Of a stretch of DNA of 64,000 nucleotides, positions 50,979 to 58,856 are shown one piece after another. How positions within the stretch are numbered: the stretch's first letter is position 1; each line of letters opens with the position of its first letter. The DNA lies in assembly GCF_004054195.1 (NCBI RefSeq), contig NZ_SBIW01000001.1:1-64000 (forward strand). The letters run 5' to 3'. This DNA is from Mucilaginibacter gilvus (GTDB lineage Bacteria > Bacteroidota > Bacteroidia > Sphingobacteriales > Sphingobacteriaceae). The translations under genes and the position numbers were made by a program. Under the pieces are notes generated by a model. It did no database searches. It was not told the origin of the DNA and was given only the letters and a program-made list of their open reading frames with translations.

Positions 50979-52091
50979 TTAAACCGTCCACTTCTCGCAC
51001 CCCTCCAAAAACCCTTTATCCGCATCTGCCCCAATCCCCGGCGCATCGCTAATATCTAAATGATATCCATTGTATTGGGCACCGCCTACGCAGGGGTCTA
51101 TCAAGTGGCCAAGTTTACAGGTATCCATATCATAAAACTGGATATTAGGGCTGGCGTATACAAAATGCACTTTGCTGCTGAGGGCTATGCGGCTTTCCAG
51201 CATACCGCCCATCATACAGGGGATGCCGCGTTCGGCGCAGGTATCGTGAATCTTTTTCGCTTCGGTAATGCCACCTGCTTTGGCCATTTTTATGTTTACG
51301 TAGTGGCAGCTGCCGCTTTCTATCTGTTTGCGGGCATCATGGTGGATGTAAACGCTTTCGTCTGCCATAATTTTTACAGGAGAGAGTCCCATCAGTTCGG
51401 GCAGGCGGTCGTCGTACCAGGTACGCATGGGTTGTTCGCAAAACTCAATATCGTATTCGCTTAAAGCCTGCAGGGCGAAAACGGCCTCGTCAAAGCTCCA
51501 GCCCTGGTTAGCATCAATGCGGATCTTCATTTCGGGGCCAACCGCCTCGCGGATCTGTTTGATGCGTTCCACATCAACAGCAGCACCTTTGCCCAGTTTC
51601 ACCTTTAAAATATTAGCGCCGGATGCTTTAAAGTCAATAGCTTTTTTAGCCATTACTTCCGGTGTACCAATGCCTATGGTGATATCGCTTTCCACCACGC
51701 GCTTTTCTCCGCCTAAAAACTTGTACAGCGGCAAGCCCGCGTTTTTGGCGGCAATATCATACAAAGCCATATCAAAGGCGCTTTTAATGGTGCCGTTACC
51801 GGCGGTGGCGTCGTGTAGTTGCTGCATCCGGGCGGGGACATCCAGCGCGTTTTGTCCTTTCCATAATTTGGCGAAATCTTTGGCCATCACCAGGCAGGTT
51901 TCCTGTGTTTCCCCAACGATCATCGGGAAGGCGGAGCATTCTCCCACCCCATAAAAACCGGCGTCGGTATGTACGCGGATAAAAGTGTTCATGGCATGGT
52001 CCATGGTGCCGGTGGCAATGGTAAAAGGCTCCATGGGGATGCTGAAGCGATAGATATCTACGGAGGTAATGGTTACAACGGATTTATTCAT
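50979..52091 (-). CDS. dipeptide epimerase (L-Ala-D/L-Glu epimerase-like)
   Basis: 370 residues from the ATG at 52091; the longer GTG-started frame lies in a repeat. It is an enolase-superfamily enzyme of the muconate lactonizing group. The capping domain precedes the barrel. Catalytic Lys is in ILKVKLGKG, metal ligands are in IRIDANQGW, EFCEQP and IMADES, and the second Lys is in NIKMAKAGG. AEE enzymes epimerise L-Ala-D-Glu from murein peptides to L-Ala-L-Glu, which dipeptidases can then cut; the facing M20 dipeptidase fits, though specificity in this family varies. Confidence 0.93.
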   Translation of the reverse strand: MNKSVVTITSVDIYRFSIPMEPFTIATGTMDHAMNTFIRVHTDAGFYGVGECSAFPMIVGETQETCLVMAKDFAKLWKGQNALDVPARMQQLHDATAGNGTIKSAFDMALYDIAAKNAGLPLYKFLGGEKRVVESDITIGIGTPEVMAKKAIDFKASGANILKVKLGKGAAVDVERIKQIREAVGPEMKIRIDANQGWSFDEAVFALQALSEYDIEFCEQPMRTWYDDRLPELMGLSPVKIMADESVYIHHDARKQIESGSCHYVNIKMAKAGGITEAKKIHDTCAERGIPCMMGGMLESRIALSSKVHFVYASPNIQFYDMDTCKLGHLIDPCVGGAQYNGYHLDISDAPGIGADADKGFLEGCEKWTV

Positions 52092-52202
52092 AACGAACAC
52101 GAATTTCACGAATTAAGGCAAATTTTCACGAATCGTGGTATATCATTGTCAATATTTGTCGTAAGCGGAGTAATTGAATTCGTATAATTCGTGAAATTCG
52201 TG

Positions 52203-52210
52203 TATGTTTG
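52203..52210 (+). promoter_or_regulatory. -7 element upstream of the DUF4290 gene
   Basis: TATGTTTG is an exact TAnnTTTG match, 116 bp before the DUF4290 ATG. It lies at the end of an ACGAATTTCACGAATT inverted repeat (52092-52202) that fills the space after the epimerase gene. Confidence 0.35.
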
Positions 52211-52326
52211 CGTTAGTACTTCGTACGCATTCATTTCGGCTCTCCGGTTTCTGCCCTCTATTCTAAGAAACTGTCCATGCGCCGGAAAACACCTTCAAGA
52301 GATTTTATTAAATTAAAAAAATATAC

Positions 52327-53112
52327 ATGGCATTAACAAACTTGCCTGGTGGTTTTGATTATAACTCAACCAGGAATAAACTTTTACTTACCGAATACGG
52401 CCGCAACGTACAAAACATGGTGAAATACATTGTTGCGCTGCCTACCAAGGAAGAACGCAACAAATACGCACAGGTGGTTATAGACCTGATGGGCTTTTTA
52501 AACCCGCACCTGCGCGATGTAGCCGATTTTAAACACAAGCTTTGGGATCACCTGCACATCATCTCCGATTTTCAATTGGATGTAGATTCCCCGTACCCAA
52601 AACCGAGCCCGGAGGCTATACACCTGAAACCCGAGCCGCTTAAATATCCGCATCAGCGGATCCGCTACAAGCACTATGGTAAAACTATCGAAATGATGAT
52701 AGAAAAAGCCAAAAGCATTGACGAACCGGAACGCAAACGCCACATGGTACAGGCCATTGCCAACTTTATGAAAATGGCCTACGTGCAGTGGAATAAAGAT
52801 TCGGTTGCCGATGATCTGATCATATCCGATCTGTTGCACCTATCTGGCGGTGAGCTAAAACTGGAAGAGAACGTAAACCTTAACCGTGTAGAGTTCCGTA
52901 CCAACCCGTACAGCAACAACAACCAAAACAATAATAACAACCGCGGTGGCCGTACAAATAACAACAACAACAACCAAAACAACCGCAACAATGGCGGCGG
53001 CGGCGGTGGTGGCCGTACCAATAACAACAACAATAATCAGCGCAGCAATAACAACAACCAAAACAATAACAATAACCGTGGGCGCAACCCGGGCGGCACT
53101 AAGAAGTATTAA
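52327..53112 (+). CDS. DUF4290 protein with Asn/Gly-rich tail
   Basis: 261 residues. Residues 1 to about 185 are a helical DUF4290 domain (FDYNSTRNKLLLTEYGRNVQ, VIDLMGFLNPHLRDVADFKH, IRYKHYGKTIEMMIEKAK). Residues about 195-255 are a low-complexity tract of Asn with Gly/Arg islands (NNNQNNNNNRGGR), coded mainly by AAC and AAT. DUF4290 is typical of Bacteroidota and often sits next to murA, as here; its task is unknown, with a link to envelope growth only inferred. Confidence 0.9.
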   Translation: MALTNLPGGFDYNSTRNKLLLTEYGRNVQNMVKYIVALPTKEERNKYAQVVIDLMGFLNPHLRDVADFKHKLWDHLHIISDFQLDVDSPYPKPSPEAIHLKPEPLKYPHQRIRYKHYGKTIEMMIEKAKSIDEPERKRHMVQAIANFMKMAYVQWNKDSVADDLIISDLLHLSGGELKLEENVNLNRVEFRTNPYSNNNQNNNNNRGGRTNNNNNNQNNRNNGGGGGGGRTNNNNNNQRSNNNNQNNNNNRGRNPGGTKKY

Positions 53113-53115
53113 GTT

Positions 53116-53178
53116 GGTGAGTGGTGAGTGGTGAGTGGTGAGTGGTGAGTGGTGAGTGGTGAGTGGTGAGTGGTGAGT
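53116..53178. repeat. tandem heptamer (GGTGAGT)9
   Basis: Nine exact head-to-tail copies of GGTGAGT begin three bases after the DUF4290 stop. Copy number of such a short unit is likely to vary between strains by slippage. Confidence 0.9.
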
Positions 53179-53323
53179 GGGAAAACTTTTTGCCTTTCGA
53201 TTGTTTGTGCTTATGAAATATATTTATCCAATTATTTTATAATCTTTGCTCCTTTAAACCAGAGAACGTTCTGCTATGAACTATTCACTATGAACGTCTA
53301 CGAACCATCAACCACGAACTAAA

Positions 53324-54631
53324 ATGAGAAACGCATTTGAAATACAGGGCGGTAAAAAGCTAAAAGGGGAAATTATCCCACAGGGTGCCAAAAACGAGGC
53401 ACTGCAAATCATATCGGCTGTATTGCTTACCGGCGAAAAAATGACCATCAATAACATCCCCGATATTCAGGATGTTAATAAACTAATAGAACTACTTGGC
53501 GATATGGGTGTTGAGGTGAACCGTACCTCCCGCTCTACCTGTACTTTCGAAGCAAAAGAGATAGACCAGGATTTTTTCAATTCTGAAGCTTTTAAAACAA
53601 AGGGCGGCGGCTTACGCGGTTCTATCATGATACTGGGTCCACTTTTGGCCCGTTTCGGCAAAGCATCTATCCCAAAACCTGGTGGCGACAAAATTGGCCG
53701 CCGCAGGCTGGATACCCACTTCCTGGGTTTCGAAAAACTGGGCGCGCGCTTTGATTACAACCCCGAAACCAGCTTTTACAATGTAGATGCATCAAACCTC
53801 AGGGGTACGTACATCCTGCTGGATGAAGCATCGGTAACCGGCACGGCCAATATTGTAATGGCGGCGGTTTTAGCCAAAGGCACTACCACTATTTATAACG
53901 CGGCCTGCGAACCGTACCTGCAGCAGCTTTGTAAAATGCTGAACCGTATGGGTGCAAAAATTAGCGGCATCGCATCTAATCTGCTTACCATAGAAGGCGT
54001 TGATAGCCTTGGCGGTACCGAGCATACCATGCTTCCGGATATGATAGAGATAGGCTCGTTCATCGGCCTTGCTGCCATGACGGGGTCCGAGATCACCATT
54101 AAGGATGTGAAGTATAAGGAACTGGGCATGATACCCGACGTATTTAAACGCCTCGGCATTCAAATGGAATTGCGCGGTGATGATATATACATCCCCTCGC
54201 AAGATCATTACGAGATAGATACTTTCATAGACGGGTCGCTATTAACCGTTGCCGATTCACCATGGCCGGGCTTTACGCCCGATCTGCTGAGTATTGTGCT
54301 GGTTGTAGCCACACAGGCAAAAGGTTCGGTGTTGATCCACCAGAAAATGTTTGAAAGCCGCTTATTCTTTGTAGACAAACTACTGGATATGGGTGCCAAC
54401 ATCATCCTCTGCGATCCTCACCGTGCCACCGTTATCGGCCTGGATAAACAGATCCAGCTGCGCGGTATCTCCATGACCTCTCCCGATATCCGTGCCGGGG
54501 TTTCCCTGTTAATTGCAGCATTATCGGCACAGGGAAAATCAACCATTTACAACATCGAGCAAATAGAGCGCGGCTACCAAAATATCGATACCCGCCTAAA
54601 GGCATTGGGTGCCGATATTACGAGGATATAA
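53324..54631 (+). CDS. murA: UDP-N-acetylglucosamine 1-carboxyvinyltransferase, Asp-type active site
   Basis: 435 residues. It transfers enolpyruvyl from PEP to UDP-GlcNAc, the first committed step of peptidoglycan synthesis. QGAKNEALQ (20-28) holds the catalytic Lys and Asn equivalents, and the PGGDKIGRRRLDTH loop (119-132) is the flexible lid. In E. coli this loop is P-G-G-C-T-I-G with Cys115; here the position is Asp122, as known from mycobacterial and chlamydial MurA. That change makes the enzyme insensitive to fosfomycin in those species. Downstream of DUF4290 in the same direction. Confidence 0.96.
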   Translation: MRNAFEIQGGKKLKGEIIPQGAKNEALQIISAVLLTGEKMTINNIPDIQDVNKLIELLGDMGVEVNRTSRSTCTFEAKEIDQDFFNSEAFKTKGGGLRGSIMILGPLLARFGKASIPKPGGDKIGRRRLDTHFLGFEKLGARFDYNPETSFYNVDASNLRGTYILLDEASVTGTANIVMAAVLAKGTTTIYNAACEPYLQQLCKMLNRMGAKISGIASNLLTIEGVDSLGGTEHTMLPDMIEIGSFIGLAAMTGSEITIKDVKYKELGMIPDVFKRLGIQMELRGDDIYIPSQDHYEIDTFIDGSLLTVADSPWPGFTPDLLSIVLVVATQAKGSVLIHQKMFESRLFFVDKLLDMGANIILCDPHRATVIGLDKQIQLRGISMTSPDIRAGVSLLIAALSAQGKSTIYNIEQIERGYQNIDTRLKALGADITRI

Positions 54632-54766
54632 TTTGGACGAAGGACGAGAAGATGAAGGAGCAAGGAAATATTACGGTCTTTGAATCCTTTATCTTTTCGT
54701 CTTTTATCTTTTCTACTCCCCTTTCTCCTTTTTAATTATCTTTAGCGCAACCAACTAAACCATTTA

Positions 54767-56323
54767 ATGTCCTATAAAAACCGGAAACCTGGGTACTCCA
54801 AGTTTATAATGATTTTTGTTGCCATAAAGGTACTACTGAACGCGTTGGCAATCAGTCGGTTTGGCTTTCACCGCGACGAATTTCTGCATTTGGTTCTGGC
54901 CGATCACCTGGATTGGGGTTATAAGGAAGTCCCTCCCTTCATCGCCATACTGGCAAAGATCACGCTTTCTGTTTTTGGCGACTCTGTTTTTGCGGCGAGG
55001 ATATTCTCCACCATTGCAAGCGGCTTAATTGTGTGGCTCACCGGGCGTATTACGGTAGAACTGGGCGGGCGCAGGTTTGCCATTACGCTGGCCTGTTTAG
55101 CTTTAATATTCTCACCGGCATTTGCGGCAAGCGGTTACCTTTTTCAACCTGTAGTGTTCGATCAGTTGTGGTGGGTGCTTACTGTTTGGCTGTTCTGCAA
55201 ATACCTGAACACGGCAGATGTACGCTACCTGTACTGGCTTGGCGCGGCGGTTGGTTTTGGGATGCTTACCAAGTATTCCATGGCTTTTTTTACCTTTTCT
55301 CTCATCATCGGTATCCTGATAAGCAAAGAACGTAAGTTGCTTTTTAACCGCCACGTGATTATCTCGGCCCTGATAGCCGTACTCATATTTCTCCCCAACA
55401 TCATCTGGCAGTTTGTGCATCATTTGCCTGTGATAACGCACATGAAACAGCTACAGGCCACCCAATTGGATTACGTAAAACCAATGGATTTTGTGATACA
55501 GCAGTTACTGGTTAACGGACCGTCGCTGTTTGTATGGCTCACCGGTTTCGCGTTTTTGATGCTGTCGTTCAAACTAAGGCGGTTTAGGTATCTGGCTATT
55601 GCGTATGTGCTCATCTTCCTGTTCCTTTTAAAAATGAACGGGAAAAACTACTACCTGTTTGGTGCCTACCCTATGCTGTTTGCTGCCGGTGGCTTTGCGT
55701 TTGAAAAGATGATCACACGGTCGAAAGTGATTTTACGGGTAGCTACAATTGTGCTATTTGTGCTGCCAAACCTATTGCTCTTACCCCTATTTTTACCCAT
55801 TTTCTCTTTCGATAGAACTGTCTCGCTTTTTAAATACGCGCACGAACATGTAAGGTTTTTAGATTTTGCCGTAACCTGGGAGGACCAAAAACAACACCCT
55901 ACCACGCAAGATTACGCCGATATGCTTGGCTGGGAAGAAATGGCTCAAAAAGCCGCCCAAACCTACCACAGCCTTACGCCCGAGCAGCAAAAGCAAGCCC
56001 AGATCTTCGCCGATAATTATGGCGAAGCGGGTGCCTTGCATCACTTCCATAAAAAATACAATATGCCCGATGTGGTAAGCCTCAACAGCAGCTTCGCGCT
56101 GTGGGCACCCGATAACCTGGATGCTAAATATATTATTTATGTGGACGACGACGATAATGTAACAGCGCGCCTTGCACCGTTATTGGAAAGCTATAAGCAA
56201 ACCGGCGAGGTATTTACCCCGCTGGCACGCGAAAAGGGAACGCGGATATACCTATTGGTAAATCCCTCCCCAAAACTTAACGAGGTATATAAAGCGGAAC
56301 TGGCGAAAAAGAGGCTGGAGTAA
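54767..56323 (+). CDS. GT39-family glycosyltransferase (ArnT/PMT-like)
   Basis: 518 residues. The first loop has the GT-C motif FHRDEFLHLVLADHLDWGY (about 34-52), where Asp-Glu matches the catalytic D-E pair of the PMT_2 domain. About ten helices follow up to residue 350, and a soluble C-terminal domain (about 365-518) faces the periplasm. The family moves sugars from polyprenyl-phosphate donors to lipids or proteins. No partner gene defines the acceptor. Confidence 0.88.
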   Translation: MSYKNRKPGYSKFIMIFVAIKVLLNALAISRFGFHRDEFLHLVLADHLDWGYKEVPPFIAILAKITLSVFGDSVFAARIFSTIASGLIVWLTGRITVELGGRRFAITLACLALIFSPAFAASGYLFQPVVFDQLWWVLTVWLFCKYLNTADVRYLYWLGAAVGFGMLTKYSMAFFTFSLIIGILISKERKLLFNRHVIISALIAVLIFLPNIIWQFVHHLPVITHMKQLQATQLDYVKPMDFVIQQLLVNGPSLFVWLTGFAFLMLSFKLRRFRYLAIAYVLIFLFLLKMNGKNYYLFGAYPMLFAAGGFAFEKMITRSKVILRVATIVLFVLPNLLLLPLFLPIFSFDRTVSLFKYAHEHVRFLDFAVTWEDQKQHPTTQDYADMLGWEEMAQKAAQTYHSLTPEQQKQAQIFADNYGEAGALHHFHKKYNMPDVVSLNSSFALWAPDNLDAKYIIYVDDDDNVTARLAPLLESYKQTGEVFTPLAREKGTRIYLLVNPSPKLNEVYKAELAKKRLE

Positions 56324-56361
56324 AGTTGTCCCCACGCCATCCCGAGCCTGCTTCGAAAACT

Positions 56362-56399
56362 CACATGCAGAGCCACTATGCAAAGTGGCTCTGCATGTG
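56362..56399. repeat. 16-bp perfect hairpin in a CATCCCGAGC/GCACGACG repeat
   Basis: CACATGCAGAGCCACT (56362-56377) and AGTGGCTCTGCATGTG (56384-56399) form a 16-bp stem with loop ATGCAA. It lies within a wider unit whose outer parts (gccatcccgagcctgcttcg and gaaacacattcagcacgacg) look like a diverged relative of the GTCATGCCGA element at 50789. It could also end GT39 transcription. Confidence 0.65.
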
Positions 56400-56472
56400 G
56401 GCGCTGAAACACATTCAGCACGACGAGCTTTATAATATTTTATTAATCGTGTTAATCTATAATTCGTGTAAC

Positions 56473-56844
56473 ATGCGCGGACTAAAAACTATCATCTTCC
56501 TCACCATATCAAACCTGTTTATGACGTTCGCCTGGTATGGTCACCTTAAGTTTAAAGAATACGACTGGGGCAAAAACCTGGGGCTGATCTCCATTATCTT
56601 CATCAGTTGGGGGCTGGCATTTTTTGAGTACATTTTCCAGGTGCCGGCAAACCGCTTAGGCTTTAAGGGCGATGGTGGGCCATTCACCCTTGTTCAGCTT
56701 AAAACTATACAGGAAGCCATTACGCTGACCATGTTTATGGTGTTCACCATCGTTTTCTTCAAAACCGAAAAACTCGGCTGGAACCATTTGGTAGGCTTCG
56801 CGCTGATCGTATTGGCGGTGTTTGTGATATTTAAAAAATGGTGA
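56473..56844 (+). CDS. DUF486 (DMT superfamily) small membrane protein
   Basis: 123 residues from ATG 56473; the open frame upstream (from 56326) runs through the hairpin repeat and is rejected. Four helices (about 4-24, 37-57, 75-97, 102-121). FMTFAWYGHLKF and FEYIFQVPANRLG are characteristic of DUF486, a half-size relative of drug/metabolite transporters. Inner membrane; substrate unknown. Confidence 0.9.
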   Translation: MRGLKTIIFLTISNLFMTFAWYGHLKFKEYDWGKNLGLISIIFISWGLAFFEYIFQVPANRLGFKGDGGPFTLVQLKTIQEAITLTMFMVFTIVFFKTEKLGWNHLVGFALIVLAVFVIFKKW

Positions 56845-56904
56845 GTGGCGGATGTGCGGGTATGCAGATGTGCAGATGAGAAAAAACAACTTGTTGTGCT
56901 GAGT

Positions 56905-57279
56905 TTATTTGCCGTGCGTTAAATAGATCACCTGCCCTGTTTTTGCATTGATCATGATATAAAAAACGCCCCCGAGATCGCTCCACAAGTGCCCGGTCAT
57001 CAACCAATAACAATCCGCATTGCCAACGGTATAAGGCCTCTCTGCTTTAATTTTCTTTTCGCCATATACTGGGAACAGCGCGGCCTCGGCAGCCTTTACA
57101 AAGCTTTTTTCGTCCGTTATTTTTATCGGGGAAACAGGATATTTCCGGGGATATTGTTTTTGGCCGTTTAAGCCGGCGGTAACGTATGCTTTAACTTCGT
57201 TAGCTGGCATGTGCAAATTCTCCCACGTACCCCCACAGGCGGTCAACAAAAATAATAAGGCGATTACGTTTTTTTTCAC
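56905..57279 (-). CDS. lipoprotein with NTF2-fold immunity-type domain
   Basis: 124 residues. Lipobox LTAC places the lipidated Cys at residue 15 after a short signal. The rest (about 28-124) matches the YbbC/YhhH group of NTF2-fold immunity proteins: SFVKAAEAALFPVYGEKKI, then ADCYWLMTGHLWSDLGGVFY and the end GQVIYLTHGK. Some relatives protect against toxins of contact systems, but no toxin gene is nearby, so immunity is only a family-based idea. Confidence 0.78.
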   Translation of the reverse strand: MKKNVIALLFLLTACGGTWENLHMPANEVKAYVTAGLNGQKQYPRKYPVSPIKITDEKSFVKAAEAALFPVYGEKKIKAERPYTVGNADCYWLMTGHLWSDLGGVFYIMINAKTGQVIYLTHGK

Positions 57280-57296
57280 AAACGAAATATAAAAAA

Positions 57297-57320
57297 AGAG
57301 ACGCGAAGTATCGCATCTCT
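57297..57320. repeat. AGAGACGCG hairpin repeat, copy 2
   Basis: AGAGACGCG...CGCATCTCT around AAGTAT, with one mismatch against copy 1 at 44992-45015. It lies just after the stop of the leftward CBS-type gene (57343) and may terminate it. Confidence 0.65.
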
Positions 57321-57342
57321 ATAAAAAAACTTTCAGTCTAAC

Positions 57343-58704
57343 CTACGCCGATATCGCGTTGATGATATCGTATTGGGTAATGATCTCTATCTTTCCGTTT
57401 TCGTCTTCTACCAATACGGCGATGTTATCTCTGTTGATCATGCCCGAAATTTTATCGATAGAAGTGTTCAAATCGATAAAAGGGAATGGCGCGGTGGAAA
57501 TACTTTTAACCGGCTGAGATTTGATACCCGGATTTTCCATCAGCGAGGTTAGGATATCGCTTTCGGTTATCTTGCCAATCACCATACCTTTTTGGGTAAC
57601 CGGGATCTGCGAGATATTGAGCGATTTGATGGTGTTGATCGCCTCCAGAACGGTTTTTTCGCAGTCGATGGTCACAATATCCTGTGCTTCTTTTTTGCTG
57701 ATGATGTGGCGGGCGGTCAGTTTCTCTTCTTTGATAAACCCACGGTCGCGCAGCCAGTCGTCGTTGTACATTTTGCCCAGGTAGCGGGTACCATGATCAG
57801 GGAAAATCACCACTACCACATCGCCCTCTTTAAACATGTGCTTCATTTGCAGCACACCCGCTATTGCCGAGCCGGTTGAGTTACCAGCAAAGATGGCTTC
57901 CTTACGGGCTATCTCGCGTGTCATGAGGGCGGCATCCATATCGGTCACTTTCTCAAAATGGTCTATCAGGCTAAAATCAACGTTCGCCGGCAAAAAATCC
58001 TCACCGATGCCTTCGGTGATATACGGGTAGATCTCGTTCTTATCAAACTCGCCGGTTTCCTTGTATTTTTTAAATACCGAGCCGTAAGTATCGATCCCTA
58101 AAATTTTGATGTCAGGGTTTTTCTCTTTCAGGAAACGGGCTATGCCGGATAGCGTGCCACCGGTACCTACGCCCGCTACTACGTGGGTAACCTTTCCTTC
58201 GGTTTGTTCCCAAATTTCGGGGCCGGTTTGCTCGTAGTGCGCCTGCGAATTGCTCAGGTTATCGTACTGGTTCGGCTTCCATGAATTTGGCACTTCGCGC
58301 TCCAGGCGCGATGATACCGAATAGTACGATCGCGGGTCTTCCGGTTCCACGTTGGTAGGGCACACAATCACCTCGGCACCAAAGGCGCGCAGGGCGTCGA
58401 ACTTCTCTTTAGATTGTTTATCGGTACTCGTGAAGATACATTTATAACCTTTTATTACCGCTGCAATGGCCAGGCCCATACCTGTATTACCCGATGTACC
58501 TTCTATGATGGTACCGCCCGGCTTAAGTTTGCCGCTTTTCTCGGCATCCTCAATCATTTTGAGGGCCATACGGTCCTTTATAGAGTTACCCGGGTTAGTG
58601 GTTTCAATTTTTGCCAAAACCGTAGCCGGAATGTCTTTTACTATTTTATTCAGTTTAACCATGGGCGTATTGCCTATGGTTTCGAGGATGTTATTATACC
58701 ACAT
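57343..58704 (-). CDS. cystathionine beta-synthase-like PLP enzyme with CBS domains
   Basis: 453 residues. The N-terminal catalytic part (about 1-325) is a fold-type II PLP enzyme: PLP Lys43 in NPGNSIKDRMALKM, the substrate loop EGTSGNTGMGLA and the phosphate-binding VGTGGTLSG. The C-terminal 110 residues form two CBS domains (VTIDCEKTVLEAINTIKSLN, ISTAPFPFIDLNTSIDKISG). This is the layout of cystathionine beta-synthase, which joins serine (or O-acetylserine) and homocysteine. Cysteine synthase activity is also possible. Divergent from the large A2M-like gene. Confidence 0.92.
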   Translation of the reverse strand: MWYNNILETIGNTPMVKLNKIVKDIPATVLAKIETTNPGNSIKDRMALKMIEDAEKSGKLKPGGTIIEGTSGNTGMGLAIAAVIKGYKCIFTSTDKQSKEKFDALRAFGAEVIVCPTNVEPEDPRSYYSVSSRLEREVPNSWKPNQYDNLSNSQAHYEQTGPEIWEQTEGKVTHVVAGVGTGGTLSGIARFLKEKNPDIKILGIDTYGSVFKKYKETGEFDKNEIYPYITEGIGEDFLPANVDFSLIDHFEKVTDMDAALMTREIARKEAIFAGNSTGSAIAGVLQMKHMFKEGDVVVVIFPDHGTRYLGKMYNDDWLRDRGFIKEEKLTARHIISKKEAQDIVTIDCEKTVLEAINTIKSLNISQIPVTQKGMVIGKITESDILTSLMENPGIKSQPVKSISTAPFPFIDLNTSIDKISGMINRDNIAVLVEDENGKIEIITQYDIINAISA

Positions 58705-58856
58705 AATTTAAATTCTACCAGTTCTATGTATAAAACGGGGCAGGCCTCAAAATTAGCTTTCTTAAATGATATTTTTTTATGGAATAGTAAATACATGTGC
58801 ATCTTAACAATATAAGTACTTACCAAACAATCATAAAACGCATAATTTAGCCGTAT

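Noticed and set aside
52779..53061. Leftward Leu/Val-rich frames opposite the DUF4290 tail
   Set aside because: They are mirror products of the AAC/AAT tract (complement GTT/ATT) and have no start context or family features.
53116..53178. Possible CRISPR-like array
   Set aside because: The unit is a 7-bp direct tandem without spacers and there are no cas genes in the window.
56326..56472. 49-residue extension of the DUF486 frame
   Set aside because: It is a translation of the hairpin repeat; the DUF486 family starts at MRGLKTIIFL.
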